A stretch of DNA of 64,000 nt from Nitrobacter sp051535215 (lineage in GTDB: Bacteria > Pseudomonadota > Alphaproteobacteria > Rhizobiales > Xanthobacteraceae), in assembly GCF_051535215.1 (NCBI RefSeq), contig NZ_JBPPLY010000011.1, positions 1-64,000 of the forward strand, in the 5' to 3' direction. The notes under the pieces are model-generated. The model worked only from the letters and a program-made list of their open reading frames with translations. It searched no databases and had not been told where the DNA came from. Each line of letters opens with the position of its first letter. The stretch's first letter is position 1. Shown here in pieces: positions 35,848 through 44,480 of this stretch. The position numbers and the translations under genes were made by a program.

Positions 35848-37641
35848 CTACGTCTTCGCCCGCTGCATCGCGGGTTTTCGCGCCGTATTGAGGTTATGGA
35901 TGGTGTTGACGAGCGCAATGTGCGTCAACGCCTGCGGAAAATTTCCGGTCAGGCGGCGGGCAACCGTATCATATTCCTCCGAAAGCAACCCGAGATCGTT
36001 CGCCACGGCAGTCACCCGCTTCAGCAACACCTCGGCGCGTTCAATCTCGCCCCGCAGCACGTAGGCATCGGCGAGCCAAAGCGTGCAGGCCAGAAAGGCC
36101 CCCTCGATCGGCGGCTGTTCGTCCGACACTGCGCGCGGGTCGTGCCGAAGCACGAAGCCATCCGGCATCAGATGTTTCTCGACCGCTGCCAGCATTCCTG
36201 TCACACGCGGATCGGACGCAGGCAGGAATCCGACCGACGGAATCAGAAGCGTGCTGGCGTCGAGCAATTTCGAGCCGTAGGATTCGACGAATGTGTTTTG
36301 CTCGCGATCGAAACCCTTGTCGCAGACGTCACGATGAATGGCGTCACGCATTTCACGCCAGCGCTCGACCGGCGCGTCGAAGCCATAATGTTCCACGCTC
36401 TTGACGCCGCGATCGAAAGCCACCCAGACCAGCACCTTCGACGAGACGTAGTGCTGGCCGGGACCTCTTCGCTCCCAGATGCCGGAGTCCGGCTCGTTCC
36501 ATATCTTGGCGAGATGCTCGAGCAGTTCGCATTCCAGCGCCCAGGTTGGCTCGCTCAGCTTGAGGTTCGCCTCTCTCGACTGATGAAACACGTCCATCAG
36601 TTCGCCGTAGACATCGAGTTGCAACTGCGCGTGAGCAGCGTTGCCGATCCTGACCGGGCGCGCGCCCTCATAACCGGGCAGCCAGTCGGCCTCCCATTCC
36701 GTCAGCCGACGCTGGCCGAGAATGCCATACATGATCTGCATGTCGGCAGGCGAGCCCGCGACAGACCGCAGCAGCCAGTCATGCCAGTCCGAGGCCTCAT
36801 CGTAGTAGCCGCTGTTCATCAGCGCGAGCAGCGTGAAGGTTGCGTCGCGCAGCCAGCAGAAGCGATAGTCCCAATTGCGCGCGCCACCGAGCTTTTCCGG
36901 AAGCGAGGTGGTCGGCGCGGCGACGATGCCGCCGGACGGCGCGTAGATCATGGCCTTCAGCGCGACCAGAGACCGCATCGCGATATCGCGATAAGGCCCG
37001 TCATATTCGAACTTTCCACACCACTCCTTCCAGAACGCCTCTGTCTCCTTCAGCGCTTCCGCCACATCGACCGGAGGAGGAATCTCGAAATGAGATGCAC
37101 CATAGGCCATGACAAACGGAACCGTCTGCCCGGCGCTCACCTCGAAGTCGGCGATCGTCGTCATATCCTGGCCGCGGGTCTCGACGGGCGTGCGCAACAC
37201 CAGCATGTCCGGCCCGCAAACCGCAAGCAGCGCCCTGTCCTCGGTGCGGCGAACCCAGGGGACGTTTTTTCCGAAGCCAAAGCGGATCACCAGATCCATG
37301 CGCATTTTCAATCGACCACGGTCGCACCGGACAAGCCGGACGATGTCGGAGGTCGTGCCGCGAGGCGGCATGAAATCGATCAAGGTCACGGCGCCGTCGG
37401 CGGTTTCGAAACGGGTCTCCAGGATGAGGCCGTCTCCGCGATAACCGCGGGTCGAACGCTCGATCACGCCCGCGGGCGCGATCCGCCAGTGACCGTTGCG
37501 CTCGTCGCCCAGAAGAGCCGCAAAGCAGGCGTCCGAATCGAAACTCGGCCAGCAGAGCCAGTCGAGCGATCCCGTGCGATCAACGAGCGCGACTGTCTCG
37601 CCGTCACCGATAATTCCATAGTCTTCGATGTTGCTGGGCAA
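35848..37641 (-). CDS. glycoside hydrolase family 15 protein (glucoamylase/trehalase type)
   Basis: The 597-residue protein has the N-terminal beta domain (IEDYGIIGDGETVALVDRTG then SLDWLCWPSF) and the (alpha/alpha)6 barrel with GGARNWDYRFCWLRDATFTL, the GH15 substrate site. Such bacterial enzymes act on trehalose or alpha-glucans. There is no signal peptide, so it works in the cytosol, perhaps freeing glucose from storage glycan or trehalose for the convergent pentose phosphate operon. That link is inference. Confidence 0.92.
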   Translation of the reverse strand: MPSNIEDYGIIGDGETVALVDRTGSLDWLCWPSFDSDACFAALLGDERNGHWRIAPAGVIERSTRGYRGDGLILETRFETADGAVTLIDFMPPRGTTSDIVRLVRCDRGRLKMRMDLVIRFGFGKNVPWVRRTEDRALLAVCGPDMLVLRTPVETRGQDMTTIADFEVSAGQTVPFVMAYGASHFEIPPPVDVAEALKETEAFWKEWCGKFEYDGPYRDIAMRSLVALKAMIYAPSGGIVAAPTTSLPEKLGGARNWDYRFCWLRDATFTLLALMNSGYYDEASDWHDWLLRSVAGSPADMQIMYGILGQRRLTEWEADWLPGYEGARPVRIGNAAHAQLQLDVYGELMDVFHQSREANLKLSEPTWALECELLEHLAKIWNEPDSGIWERRGPGQHYVSSKVLVWVAFDRGVKSVEHYGFDAPVERWREMRDAIHRDVCDKGFDREQNTFVESYGSKLLDASTLLIPSVGFLPASDPRVTGMLAAVEKHLMPDGFVLRHDPRAVSDEQPPIEGAFLACTLWLADAYVLRGEIERAEVLLKRVTAVANDLGLLSEEYDTVARRLTGNFPQALTHIALVNTIHNLNTARKPAMQRAKT

Positions 37642-37671
37642 TTGGCGAACTCGGCAAGGCAGGCTGGAAGA

Positions 37672-37772
37672 ACTATAGCGTTTTCGAGCGAAGTGGCTAC
37701 CTGTCCGCGTGAAGAAAACGCATCAACAAAAACATAGAGCCCGCTTCCGATTCCATCAAAGCGAAACGTTCT
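37672..37772. repeat. intergenic repeat, family GTTTTCGAGCGAA
   Basis: GCGTTTTCGAGCGAAGTGG, CGCGTGAAGAAAACGC, CAACAAAAACATAGAGC, CGCTTCCGATTCCATC, then AAAGCGAAACGTTCTAG. The two halves form nested inverted repeats. A weaker copy is at 9042-9140. It lies directly upstream of the GH15 gene. Confidence 0.7.
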
Positions 37773-37904
37773 AGCCAATATTCGTCACCTTATCCGGCGA
37801 TTGTTATTTGCGAACACAATTCGGTGTGAGCGGACCACGTGGGTGAGATGTCATGGTGCGCAACGCCCATGGCTTATCAGTCCCACGGCAACATGGTGCG
37901 GCGG

Positions 37905-39770
37905 TCAGCGCCTGTAGCGGTTGGCGCGAGGATACGCCGGTCGGCTCTCCTGCACCGGCCGGCTTACCTGACTCTCGCGATTGTCGCTGACCGTCCGGCC
38001 GCCCGGTTGGAGCTCTTCGAGAAAGACGGGCTCGGAGAAATAAAAGCCCTGTGCGTATTTGATCCTCGTCGCGGCTTGCAGATAAGCAAGTTCTTCGAAG
38101 GTTTCGACGCCCTCCGCAATCACCGTCATTCCCAAAGCATCGCTGAGAGATTCGATCGCCTTCAGAATGCCCTGGCTGCGCGGACGCTTGTGGATGTCGA
38201 TAATGAATGACCGGTCGATCTTGATTTCATCGGCCGTGATATCGGCGAGGGCCGACAGGGAAGAGCAACCGGTCCCGAAGTCGTCGATCGAGATTCCGAC
38301 GCCAAGCTTCCGCAGGATGGGCAGGATCTCCGCCTGGAAACGAGTTTTCGCGACGAATGCGTCTTCCGTGACCTCAACGATGAAACGCGTCGGACAGCCG
38401 GTCTTCTCAAGCGCCCGAGCAAAGGACGTCATGAACGCCACGTTGCCCGCCTGCTTGGCGGCAACGTTGATGCTGATGCCGACGCCGGTTCCGAACGCAT
38501 CATCGATGAGATCGATCGACCTCATGATCTCTGCCAGCACTAGATGCGTCAGCTCGTCAATCAGACCAAGTTCGACTGCAAGATCGATGAACGTTCCGGG
38601 CGCCTGGATGATGCCTTCGTCATTGCGCAGCCGAACCAGCGCCTCGATACCCTTGATCTGCCTGGTTTTGATGTCGACCTTCGGCTGAAACGCGCAACAG
38701 AAGCGTCTGTCAAGAATCGCAAGCCGCAGCGACTGTTCGATTTCCATCCGAGCCAGCGCCTCGCGCTGCATGCCGGCATCGAAAATGGCGGCCGCGCCTT
38801 TGGTTTCATTCTTGATGCGATACATCGCGGTGTCGGCGTTTTGACGCAACACCTCATAACTGTCGCCATGATCCGGATAGATGCTCACGCCGATGGATGC
38901 GGATGCGAACAGCTCCGATCCGTCGATAAAGAACGGCGCCTTGAGCCGCTGCAACACGAACTCGATGTATTCGGCAACCTCGGCGTCGCTCTGGACCGGA
39001 TTGAGCAGGAGCAGAAACTCGTCGCCGCTGATCCGGGACAGCATATCGGTGGTGCGAAGGCCAAGGCCAAGGCGCCTGGCAACCTCGACAAGGAGGCCGT
39101 CCCCGGATGCATGACCGTAATAGTCGTTGATGTGCTTGAAATTATCGATGTCGAGAAAGGCCACGGCAAATCTGACCGGGTCCTCTTCCTCGCGGATAAG
39201 ACTGTTGGCGTGCTGCTCGATGACCCGCCGGGTCGGCAGACCCGTGAGCCCGTCATAGTATGCACAACGGAACAGTTCCTCTTCGGTAGCCTTTTGCTGG
39301 CTTATGTCGACGGAACTCGAAAGCACGAACTTTCTGTTCGAAATCAGAACGGGCTCATGCGTGGTAAGATAGGCTTTTGTCCCGTGGTCGGTCCGAACGA
39401 GCTCTTCGGACACCCTGGTCTTGGCCGATTGAAGCGCCCTGCGAGCGATATGGCTGCGATCGTTCAATTCTCTTGAGCGGAACGGCGCGCTCGACGCCGT
39501 TTCGACGATGTCGTCTGCCGGCATATTGAACTGCGTCGCGGCAGCGGCGTTCACGAGAACGAAATTTCCCTGTTCGTCCTGAACCGTCACACCGGCCGGA
39601 AGCAACCTGACGACTTCACTCAGGAAATTTAGCCTGGAAGATATATTACCGTCGAAGCAGAAGTCTTTCCGATCGCTTTGCAAACCGTCCTGCGGGTCCC
39701 CTTCTCTCGCGACAACAGAAATTTCGCTTGGCTCAGGTGAACCGGACATGAACTTCCCAACCTTCACCAC
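37905..39770 (-). CDS. PAS-GGDEF-EAL cyclic-di-GMP protein
   Basis: The 621-residue soluble protein has a PAS domain (about 50-165, LLPAGVTVQDEQGNFVLVNA), a GGDEF domain with SGDEF in place of GGDEF (RISGDEFLLLL), and an EAL domain that keeps its metal and catalytic residues (EALVRL, SINVAAKQ, EVTEDAF, DDFGTG, IKIDRSF, AEGVET). It may both make and break cyclic-di-GMP, with the phosphodiesterase side more surely active. An in-frame start at 39749 (MSGSPEP) is also possible. Monocistronic. Confidence 0.93.
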   Translation of the reverse strand: MVKVGKFMSGSPEPSEISVVAREGDPQDGLQSDRKDFCFDGNISSRLNFLSEVVRLLPAGVTVQDEQGNFVLVNAAAATQFNMPADDIVETASSAPFRSRELNDRSHIARRALQSAKTRVSEELVRTDHGTKAYLTTHEPVLISNRKFVLSSSVDISQQKATEEELFRCAYYDGLTGLPTRRVIEQHANSLIREEEDPVRFAVAFLDIDNFKHINDYYGHASGDGLLVEVARRLGLGLRTTDMLSRISGDEFLLLLNPVQSDAEVAEYIEFVLQRLKAPFFIDGSELFASASIGVSIYPDHGDSYEVLRQNADTAMYRIKNETKGAAAIFDAGMQREALARMEIEQSLRLAILDRRFCCAFQPKVDIKTRQIKGIEALVRLRNDEGIIQAPGTFIDLAVELGLIDELTHLVLAEIMRSIDLIDDAFGTGVGISINVAAKQAGNVAFMTSFARALEKTGCPTRFIVEVTEDAFVAKTRFQAEILPILRKLGVGISIDDFGTGCSSLSALADITADEIKIDRSFIIDIHKRPRSQGILKAIESLSDALGMTVIAEGVETFEELAYLQAATRIKYAQGFYFSEPVFLEELQPGGRTVSDNRESQVSRPVQESRPAYPRANRYRR

Positions 39771-40202
39771 GTTCTGAAAGGGGAAATTACCGGACTTTCA
39801 GGCTCTCGCGGTCTGCAATGGCCGGGTGCAGTCACACAACTGGACGCCCCTACCTTCCGCAGGAAAAGGATAGCTCCAGCACCTTGTTGGATGGTTAAAT
39901 CGAATGCGCAAACAAGGCAGCACTTTCCACACTGGGCGCCGCACTTCCGGTTCAGAGCCGACTTATTATTACCGATACATGAATACGATGCGTGATATAT
40001 CTACCATCAGCGTCCCCTCGGCAGGGTCGCGCGGCTTGACGCTTTCCTCAACAGTCAGGCGGCCTGTGCAGGCCGCACATCGAACCTGGCTGGACTGAAC
40101 CCTTGCCGACGGGATCATTCATTCCAGATACCGTCAACTCTCCGATCGGGCAGCGGTTCTGGATCAAGCTCTGATTTTGATCACTTCAACCTTCTCGATA
40201 TT
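39771..40202. other. intergenic region, nothing recognised
   Basis: About 430 bp between the divergently placed end of nirK and the PAS-GGDEF-EAL start. It should hold the promoter of the latter. Frames here show no family resemblance; a TTGAT...TCAA-like dyad near 40178 is weak. Confidence 0.5.
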
Positions 40203-40233
40203 TGACGTGGAGCGCCAACGACGCTCCACGTCA
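40203..40233 (-). terminator. hairpin after nirK
   Basis: A 12-bp perfect stem (TGACGTGGAGCG with CGCTCCACGTCA) and a 7-base loop lie 9 bp after the nirK stop. No T-run follows on the minus strand, so it may be an mRNA-stabilising 3' hairpin or an atypical terminator. Confidence 0.65.
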
Positions 40234-40241
40234 GGCTGATC

Positions 40242-41192
40242 TCAGCGGACCAGAATCTTGTCACCACGCCCCATCGTGGGGTCGGCCTTGTTGCTGAACA
40301 TAATGACCGCGATCGCGCCCGTAAGTGCGGCACGCATTGAATGGTTCACCAATGCATTAGCGCCTTCCGTCGGCGAAATGAGGTCGAACGTTGCAGCATC
40401 ACCCGGCGCCAGGGTGTAATTCTGCATCCCTACCATCACGTTTTTCGGATTTCCGGACGGATAAACCCTGTCCCAGATGCCCGCGATCGGATGAAATCCG
40501 GAAAACTCGTTGGGTCCGGCATTGACAAGGTAGATGCGCACGCGTTCACCGGGCTTCGCCTCGAGAGTCTGCGTCGCGTGCTCGTCATGCACGGGGTCAT
40601 ACTGGAACGGAACGGCGTTGAAGGCATCGCGCTTCCACTTGTTCGCCATCATGCTGTCGACGTCTTCAGGATTCTCGAAGATCTGATGCTCGATCAGAAC
40701 ATATTCGCGATCCGCCTTGGGCATCGCATTGGGATCCTTCGGATCGACGATGACCGCTCCGATCATGCCGCGGGCAATGTGCTGGATCATCGGATCGGAA
40801 CCGCAATGATAGAAGAACACGCCGGCATGTTCCGGGACGTATGAGAACGTCTTGGTTTCACCGGGTTTGATCGAGGCAAAATTCGTCAGGACATCGGTGC
40901 GCGCAGAATGCATATCGATAGAATGCGACTTCTTATTAGCGGCGTCATTCTTCAACGTGAATTCAATCGTGTCGCCTTCGGTCGCGCGGATCACCGGACC
41001 AGGAACCTGGCCGTTATAGGTCCAGGCGGCGACCGTGTGGCCTTCGTTATCAAGCGGCACGGTGACCTCTTTGGCCGTCAGTTCGACCTTGACCGTCTTG
41101 GCCTGGGCCGCGGTGATCGCGGCGCCCGCCAGAATCAGGGCCGACGCGACGCCCCCCATGATGGCGCTCTTCTTCAAAACTGCGGTCGTCAT
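40242..41192 (-). CDS. nirK: copper-containing nitrite reductase, nitrifier type
   Basis: The 316-residue periplasmic enzyme reduces nitrite to NO. A signal peptide ends near AQAK. Type 1 copper ligands are H90, C130, H138 and M143 (motif HCGSDPMIQHIARGM); type 2 ligands include H95 and H129, with active-site D93 in HSIDMH; FSGFHPIAG and LVNHS in the second domain supply the partner side of the trimer site. GGGGAG ten bases before ATG 41192 fixes the start; a longer frame reaches into the upstream spacer. Last gene of the ncgABC-nirK cluster, so expected to be controlled by NsrR. Confidence 0.92.
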   Translation of the reverse strand: MTTAVLKKSAIMGGVASALILAGAAITAAQAKTVKVELTAKEVTVPLDNEGHTVAAWTYNGQVPGPVIRATEGDTIEFTLKNDAANKKSHSIDMHSARTDVLTNFASIKPGETKTFSYVPEHAGVFFYHCGSDPMIQHIARGMIGAVIVDPKDPNAMPKADREYVLIEHQIFENPEDVDSMMANKWKRDAFNAVPFQYDPVHDEHATQTLEAKPGERVRIYLVNAGPNEFSGFHPIAGIWDRVYPSGNPKNVMVGMQNYTLAPGDAATFDLISPTEGANALVNHSMRAALTGAIAVIMFSNKADPTMGRGDKILVR

Positions 41193-41257
41193 TGAAATCG
41201 ATCTCCCCTTCACAATCGCTCTCCGCTTCATGATTTGATATGAGCTCCTTGTTGGAT

Positions 41258-41617
41258 TCATTTTCCGCATTTGCAGACCTGTCTGAGATATTTGACCAGA
41301 CCCTTGATCTGGTCTTCCGACAGGACGCGCCCCCAGGTCGGCATCAACACCGACTTGTTGACGGCGAGTCCTCCTTCCTTGATAGCTTTGAACAGTTCGT
41401 CATCGGGGGTGTCACCCATACCCTTGGCTTCGGTGTGATCCCGCGGCTTCACGGAAAGGGCGGGCACGTTGATGCCCGTGCCGTTGCGCTGAAGACCGTG
41501 ACACTGCACGCAATAGACCCCGTAGATCTGCTCGATCGATTGATCGGCATGGCTCGTCGATGAGGCGAGCAGCAGGACCAGGCCGGCGATAGCCGCCAAC
41601 ATTTGCGTTTTCATCAC
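41258..41617 (-). CDS. ncgC: monoheme cytochrome c (NcgC-like)
   Basis: The 119-residue periplasmic protein has a signal peptide (ending SSTSHA), one haem motif CVQCH near residue 36 and a Met ligand candidate in LMPTWGRVLS. It is positioned as ncgC in the ncgABC-nirK cluster of nitrifiers and probably carries electrons to or from NirK or the multicopper oxidase. It overlaps the diheme gene by 4 bp; nirK follows after 65 bp. Confidence 0.85.
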   Translation of the reverse strand: MMKTQMLAAIAGLVLLLASSTSHADQSIEQIYGVYCVQCHGLQRNGTGINVPALSVKPRDHTEAKGMGDTPDDELFKAIKEGGLAVNKSVLMPTWGRVLSEDQIKGLVKYLRQVCKCGK

Positions 41618-42291
41618 TTGCCTCCTTGACCCAGTTGCACCAGGAACGCGGTCAATCGCTGGACGTCCAGATCCTTCAAATTCGACGTCGGCATCCAGAT
41701 ATGCGGATCGAAACGCTGCGGGTCGGTGGTATAGGCGGCGATGAAATCGGGCTGGAGCCGCGCTCCCGCATCAGTCAATCGCGGTCCGGAAAGACCACCT
41801 TCGCCGTTTTCACCTTGATGACAGGCGACACAGCCACGAAACTTGATGAACGCGAGCCCACCCATGCGCGCACCCTTCATGTCACCCTTGAAGGCGCCAG
41901 CCGGAACGAGATCGGCGGGAGCTTTCAAAGCCATCAACGCCTCCGCGGTCGCTTCGGCATCCGCCTTCTTCAGCTTGGGGTGCGCCGCGATCTTGGACTG
42001 ATCGATCTCATCGTGCTTGGCGCCCTTCTTGATGTTCTTGAAATACGGATAACCCGCAGGGCGTATGGGTTTGGGATCCTGCAACCAGGAAACCAGCCAT
42101 TCCTTGTTGAACTTGCTGCCGGCAAACCAGAGGTCGGGACCCTTGCGGGTCAGCAGCCTGTCCAGCGACGTGTCCGTCGGCTTTGTCAGCGCGTGACAAC
42201 CTCCACAACTCGGATCCAGTTTGTCCGCAGCGATTGCGCTGCTCAGGAAAACCGCGGTCAAACCTGCGACGGCGAAAAAAAGCCCTTTCAT
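41614..42291 (-). CDS. ncgB: diheme cytochrome c (NcgB-like)
   Basis: The 225-residue protein has a signal peptide (ending SSAIA) and two haem motifs, CGGCH near residue 30 and CVACH near 156, with later Met candidates (IWMPTSNL). It is the place and size of ncgB, between the two-domain copper oxidase and the monoheme cytochrome. Likely periplasmic electron carrier supporting NO-related tolerance; the exact partner is unknown. Confidence 0.85.
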   Translation of the reverse strand: MKGLFFAVAGLTAVFLSSAIAADKLDPSCGGCHALTKPTDTSLDRLLTRKGPDLWFAGSKFNKEWLVSWLQDPKPIRPAGYPYFKNIKKGAKHDEIDQSKIAAHPKLKKADAEATAEALMALKAPADLVPAGAFKGDMKGARMGGLAFIKFRGCVACHQGENGEGGLSGPRLTDAGARLQPDFIAAYTTDPQRFDPHIWMPTSNLKDLDVQRLTAFLVQLGQGGK

Positions 42292-42313
42292 ATCTACTCT
42301 CCTTTCAATGGCA

Positions 42314-43375
42314 CTAGGGCGCGGGATCGCCTTTGAAGGCAGGGTTGTCGTACATGCCGAACGGCTTTTTCATCGACTCCTCGTAATAAAAATCGGGTAC
42401 GAACTCTTTGTTTTTCCATTTGTAGAAAGCCTGGTCCTTCACCGGGATTTCCTCGTATTCGATGGTCGTCATCATGCCGCCCATAGGCTTGCTGCCGTTC
42501 ACCGTGTGCTTGTCGATGTGATCGTGCACCATCCAGATGCCGGGATTGTCGGCGCGCAGGATCAGGTCGTAGCGCTCACCTGGTCCGAACAGGATGGTGT
42601 CGGCGAGGTAGGGATTGGCGAGCGGACGGCCGTCCTTGGCGTAGACCTCGAAGTCATGGCCGTGGATATGGATGGAATGCATCTCATCGCCGGCGCCGAT
42701 CAGGCGGATGCGGACGACATCGCCCTGCTTGATCCGCAGCGGCTGGGTGTCGGGAAAGGACTTGGCGTTGACGGTAAAGAAATCCGGCACGTCACCGGGA
42801 ACGCCGCCGTAGCCGGGCTTCTTCGCCCAGGCGGACGCCCAGCTGGAAAACATCATGATGTAGTCTTTTGTGACTTCCTTTTCGGCCGGCGGCGGATCTT
42901 TCGGATCGACGATCAACGGCCCCCACATGCCCCGCATCGCGACATGCTCGTTGACGTTGACATGACAGTGGTACCACATGGTGCCGGACGGCTCGGCCTT
43001 GAAGCGATAGGTAAAGGTTTCGCCTGGCGGAATTGCCGGTTGCGTCGTGTCGGGAACGCCGTCGTTCTTCCACGTGCCGCGCTGAAACATCCCGTGCCAA
43101 TGAATCGTGTGCGGCAACGTCGTCTGGTTGTCGACATCGATCTCGACATCATCGCCCTCCTGCACATGAATCAGCGGACCCGGAGTCTGGCCGTTGAAAG
43201 AGAACGTGTGGAAAGTCTGTTTATCGACCAGCTTGATGATCGTATCGTCGATAGTCATCGAAAAATGGCGGGTCTCCGCCGAGGCCATCGGCGGACCGAC
43301 GACGCATAAGACCGCACTTGCGGCAAAGGTGAATTTGACGAGGCGTGCGCGCAGCAGACAGGGTTGCAGGATCAT
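42314..43375 (-). CDS. ncgA: two-domain multicopper oxidase (NcgA-like)
   Basis: The periplasmic laccase-like protein (353 residues from ATG 43375) has a signal peptide ending MASA. Domain 1 holds a type 1 copper site and part of the trinuclear site (HTIHWHG; HCHVNVNEHVAMRGM). Domain 2 has HSIHIHGHDF and HDHIDKH, where the Cys of HCH is replaced by Asp, so type 1 copper is only in domain 1. This is the blue copper oxidase that opens ncgABC-nirK. An alternative ATG at 43390 would lie inside the NsrR-type dyad. No clear ribosome binding site precedes either start. Confidence 0.88.
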   Translation of the reverse strand: MILQPCLLRARLVKFTFAASAVLCVVGPPMASAETRHFSMTIDDTIIKLVDKQTFHTFSFNGQTPGPLIHVQEGDDVEIDVDNQTTLPHTIHWHGMFQRGTWKNDGVPDTTQPAIPPGETFTYRFKAEPSGTMWYHCHVNVNEHVAMRGMWGPLIVDPKDPPPAEKEVTKDYIMMFSSWASAWAKKPGYGGVPGDVPDFFTVNAKSFPDTQPLRIKQGDVVRIRLIGAGDEMHSIHIHGHDFEVYAKDGRPLANPYLADTILFGPGERYDLILRADNPGIWMVHDHIDKHTVNGSKPMGGMMTTIEYEEIPVKDQAFYKWKNKEFVPDFYYEESMKKPFGMYDNPAFKGDPAP

Positions 43376-43381
43376 GGGTAT

Positions 43382-43404
43382 AACATGCATTTTGAATTGA
43401 TGTT
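43382..43404. promoter_or_regulatory. NsrR-type operator before ncgA
   Basis: AACATGCATTT, one base, GAATTGATGTT: an 11-1-11 inverted repeat. Ten of eleven bases of the first half match the NsrR half-site AAGATGCATTT known from enterobacteria. nsrR itself lies 1.1 kb upstream. A second similar dyad stands before the TPR gene. Just upstream (43412-43430) a small hairpin AGGCCTCT/AGAGGCC is present. Confidence 0.7.
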
Positions 43405-43618
43405 TTTTGATAGGCCTCTATCAGAGGCCCTTCGAGGCGGGTGGCATTCTTATCCGTCAGGCATCCAGTTGTGCTGCCGCCGGGGATGTTGAACAGTCCT
43501 GGTGATCATGACGCACAAACCAAGCCAACAAATCTGAGAACTTCGTGCCATCTTCGGAACCATAAAGCAATATATAAAATTCATCTTTTTCACCGAGATC
43601 GCTCGCGCGTGGGACAAC

Positions 43619-44269
43619 CTACATTCCCGAGGCACAGAGAGCTTGCAGCGTAAGTTGATTGATGCCGACCTCCTCCGCAGCCGTCGGCATCACCATCCAT
43701 AGCCTGTCATTCCAGGTCTGGTCGCTTCCCACCGTCCGCATCAAACCCACCCACTTGACCAACGCCGGCTTTGCCTTGCCGTTCTGCAGCAACCAAAGCC
43801 CCATGTAGAATCGCGCGATCAGATCGTTGGGATCATTCCGGAGCGCGAACTCAAATTCCGCCTTGGCGCGATCCGAGATCAGACCTTTGTCCGCCAGCGC
43901 GAGCGCTTCCCCCAAAGCAACGTGAAGCACGCTATTGTCCGGATCACGCTTGATCGCCTGCTCGAGCATCGGAACGCTGAAGCGGGCAAGTCCAACCTGC
44001 AGCAATGCGCCTCCCGCGATCGCCCAGGATTGGCCTGCATCCTTCGCAGCTATCAGTTTCGGCAGATCGGACAGGCCTTCCAGCGGCACCGGCAGCGAAG
44101 TAGCCGCGCTATTCAGCGATACGGTGACGTGGTGAGTCGTCAGCGGCGGCAAATGCGTGAACCAGATCGCGCCCGCTATGCCGGCCGCGGCTCCTGCGAC
44201 GGAGGAAGCAAGATAAAGCTTTGACCAACGCCTGGAACGCTGCTTCTGAGTTGTAGGTACTTCCCTCAT
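43619..44269 (-). CDS. TPR protein related to cytochrome c biogenesis factor CcmI/CycH
   Basis: The 216-residue protein has one N-terminal membrane helix (LYLASSVAGAAAGIAGAIWF) followed by TPR-like helices similar to the C-terminal part of CcmI/CycH/NrfG (VPMLEQAIKRDPDNSVLHVA, then AKAEFEFALRNDPNDLIARF). It lacks the usual CcmI N-terminal half. CcmI holds apocytochrome c for haem attachment, and the gene is followed by a cluster rich in cytochrome c, so a dedicated maturation helper is plausible. ATG 44269 is chosen since it lies 34 bp below an NsrR-type operator; a longer frame crosses that operator. Confidence 0.75.
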   Translation of the reverse strand: MREVPTTQKQRSRRWSKLYLASSVAGAAAGIAGAIWFTHLPPLTTHHVTVSLNSAATSLPVPLEGLSDLPKLIAAKDAGQSWAIAGGALLQVGLARFSVPMLEQAIKRDPDNSVLHVALGEALALADKGLISDRAKAEFEFALRNDPNDLIARFYMGLWLLQNGKAKPALVKWVGLMRTVGSDQTWNDRLWMVMPTAAEEVGINQLTLQALCASGM

Positions 44270-44302
44270 GCCCCCGCGCCGCGAATAATCGAATTCACGG
44301 AT

Positions 44303-44325
44303 AACATGCACATGAAATGTATGTT
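44303..44325. promoter_or_regulatory. NsrR-type operator before the TPR gene
   Basis: AACATGCACAT, one base, AAATGTATGTT: an 11-1-11 inverted repeat sharing AACATGCA with the ncgA operator. Read on the other strand its half-site AACATACATTT matches the NsrR consensus half in nine of eleven places. Confidence 0.65.
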
Positions 44326-44480
44326 TGTACAGTCCATAAAATCGGTGAACAACAAAATTCACCGGCGAACGCAATGTAGCGGCAACAGCGGACTGTGGAC
44401 GGGCTCAACGGGCTGCAGAGTCAAGTCGTCATGCAGCAGTTGTTTGTCATATCAACGAACAACGCCTCACCGCGGTCACG

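Noticed and set aside
36000..37737. 632-codon plus-strand frame opposite the GH15 gene
   Set aside because: The GH15 frame on the other strand has clear motifs; this one has none.
39904..40098. Small plus-strand frame after the PAS-GGDEF-EAL gene
   Set aside because: No ribosome site, no conserved pattern, composition of random sequence.
40165..40190. FNR/NnrR-like TTGAT-N-TCAA dyad downstream of nirK
   Set aside because: Only one good half-site, and it lies after the gene rather than in a promoter.
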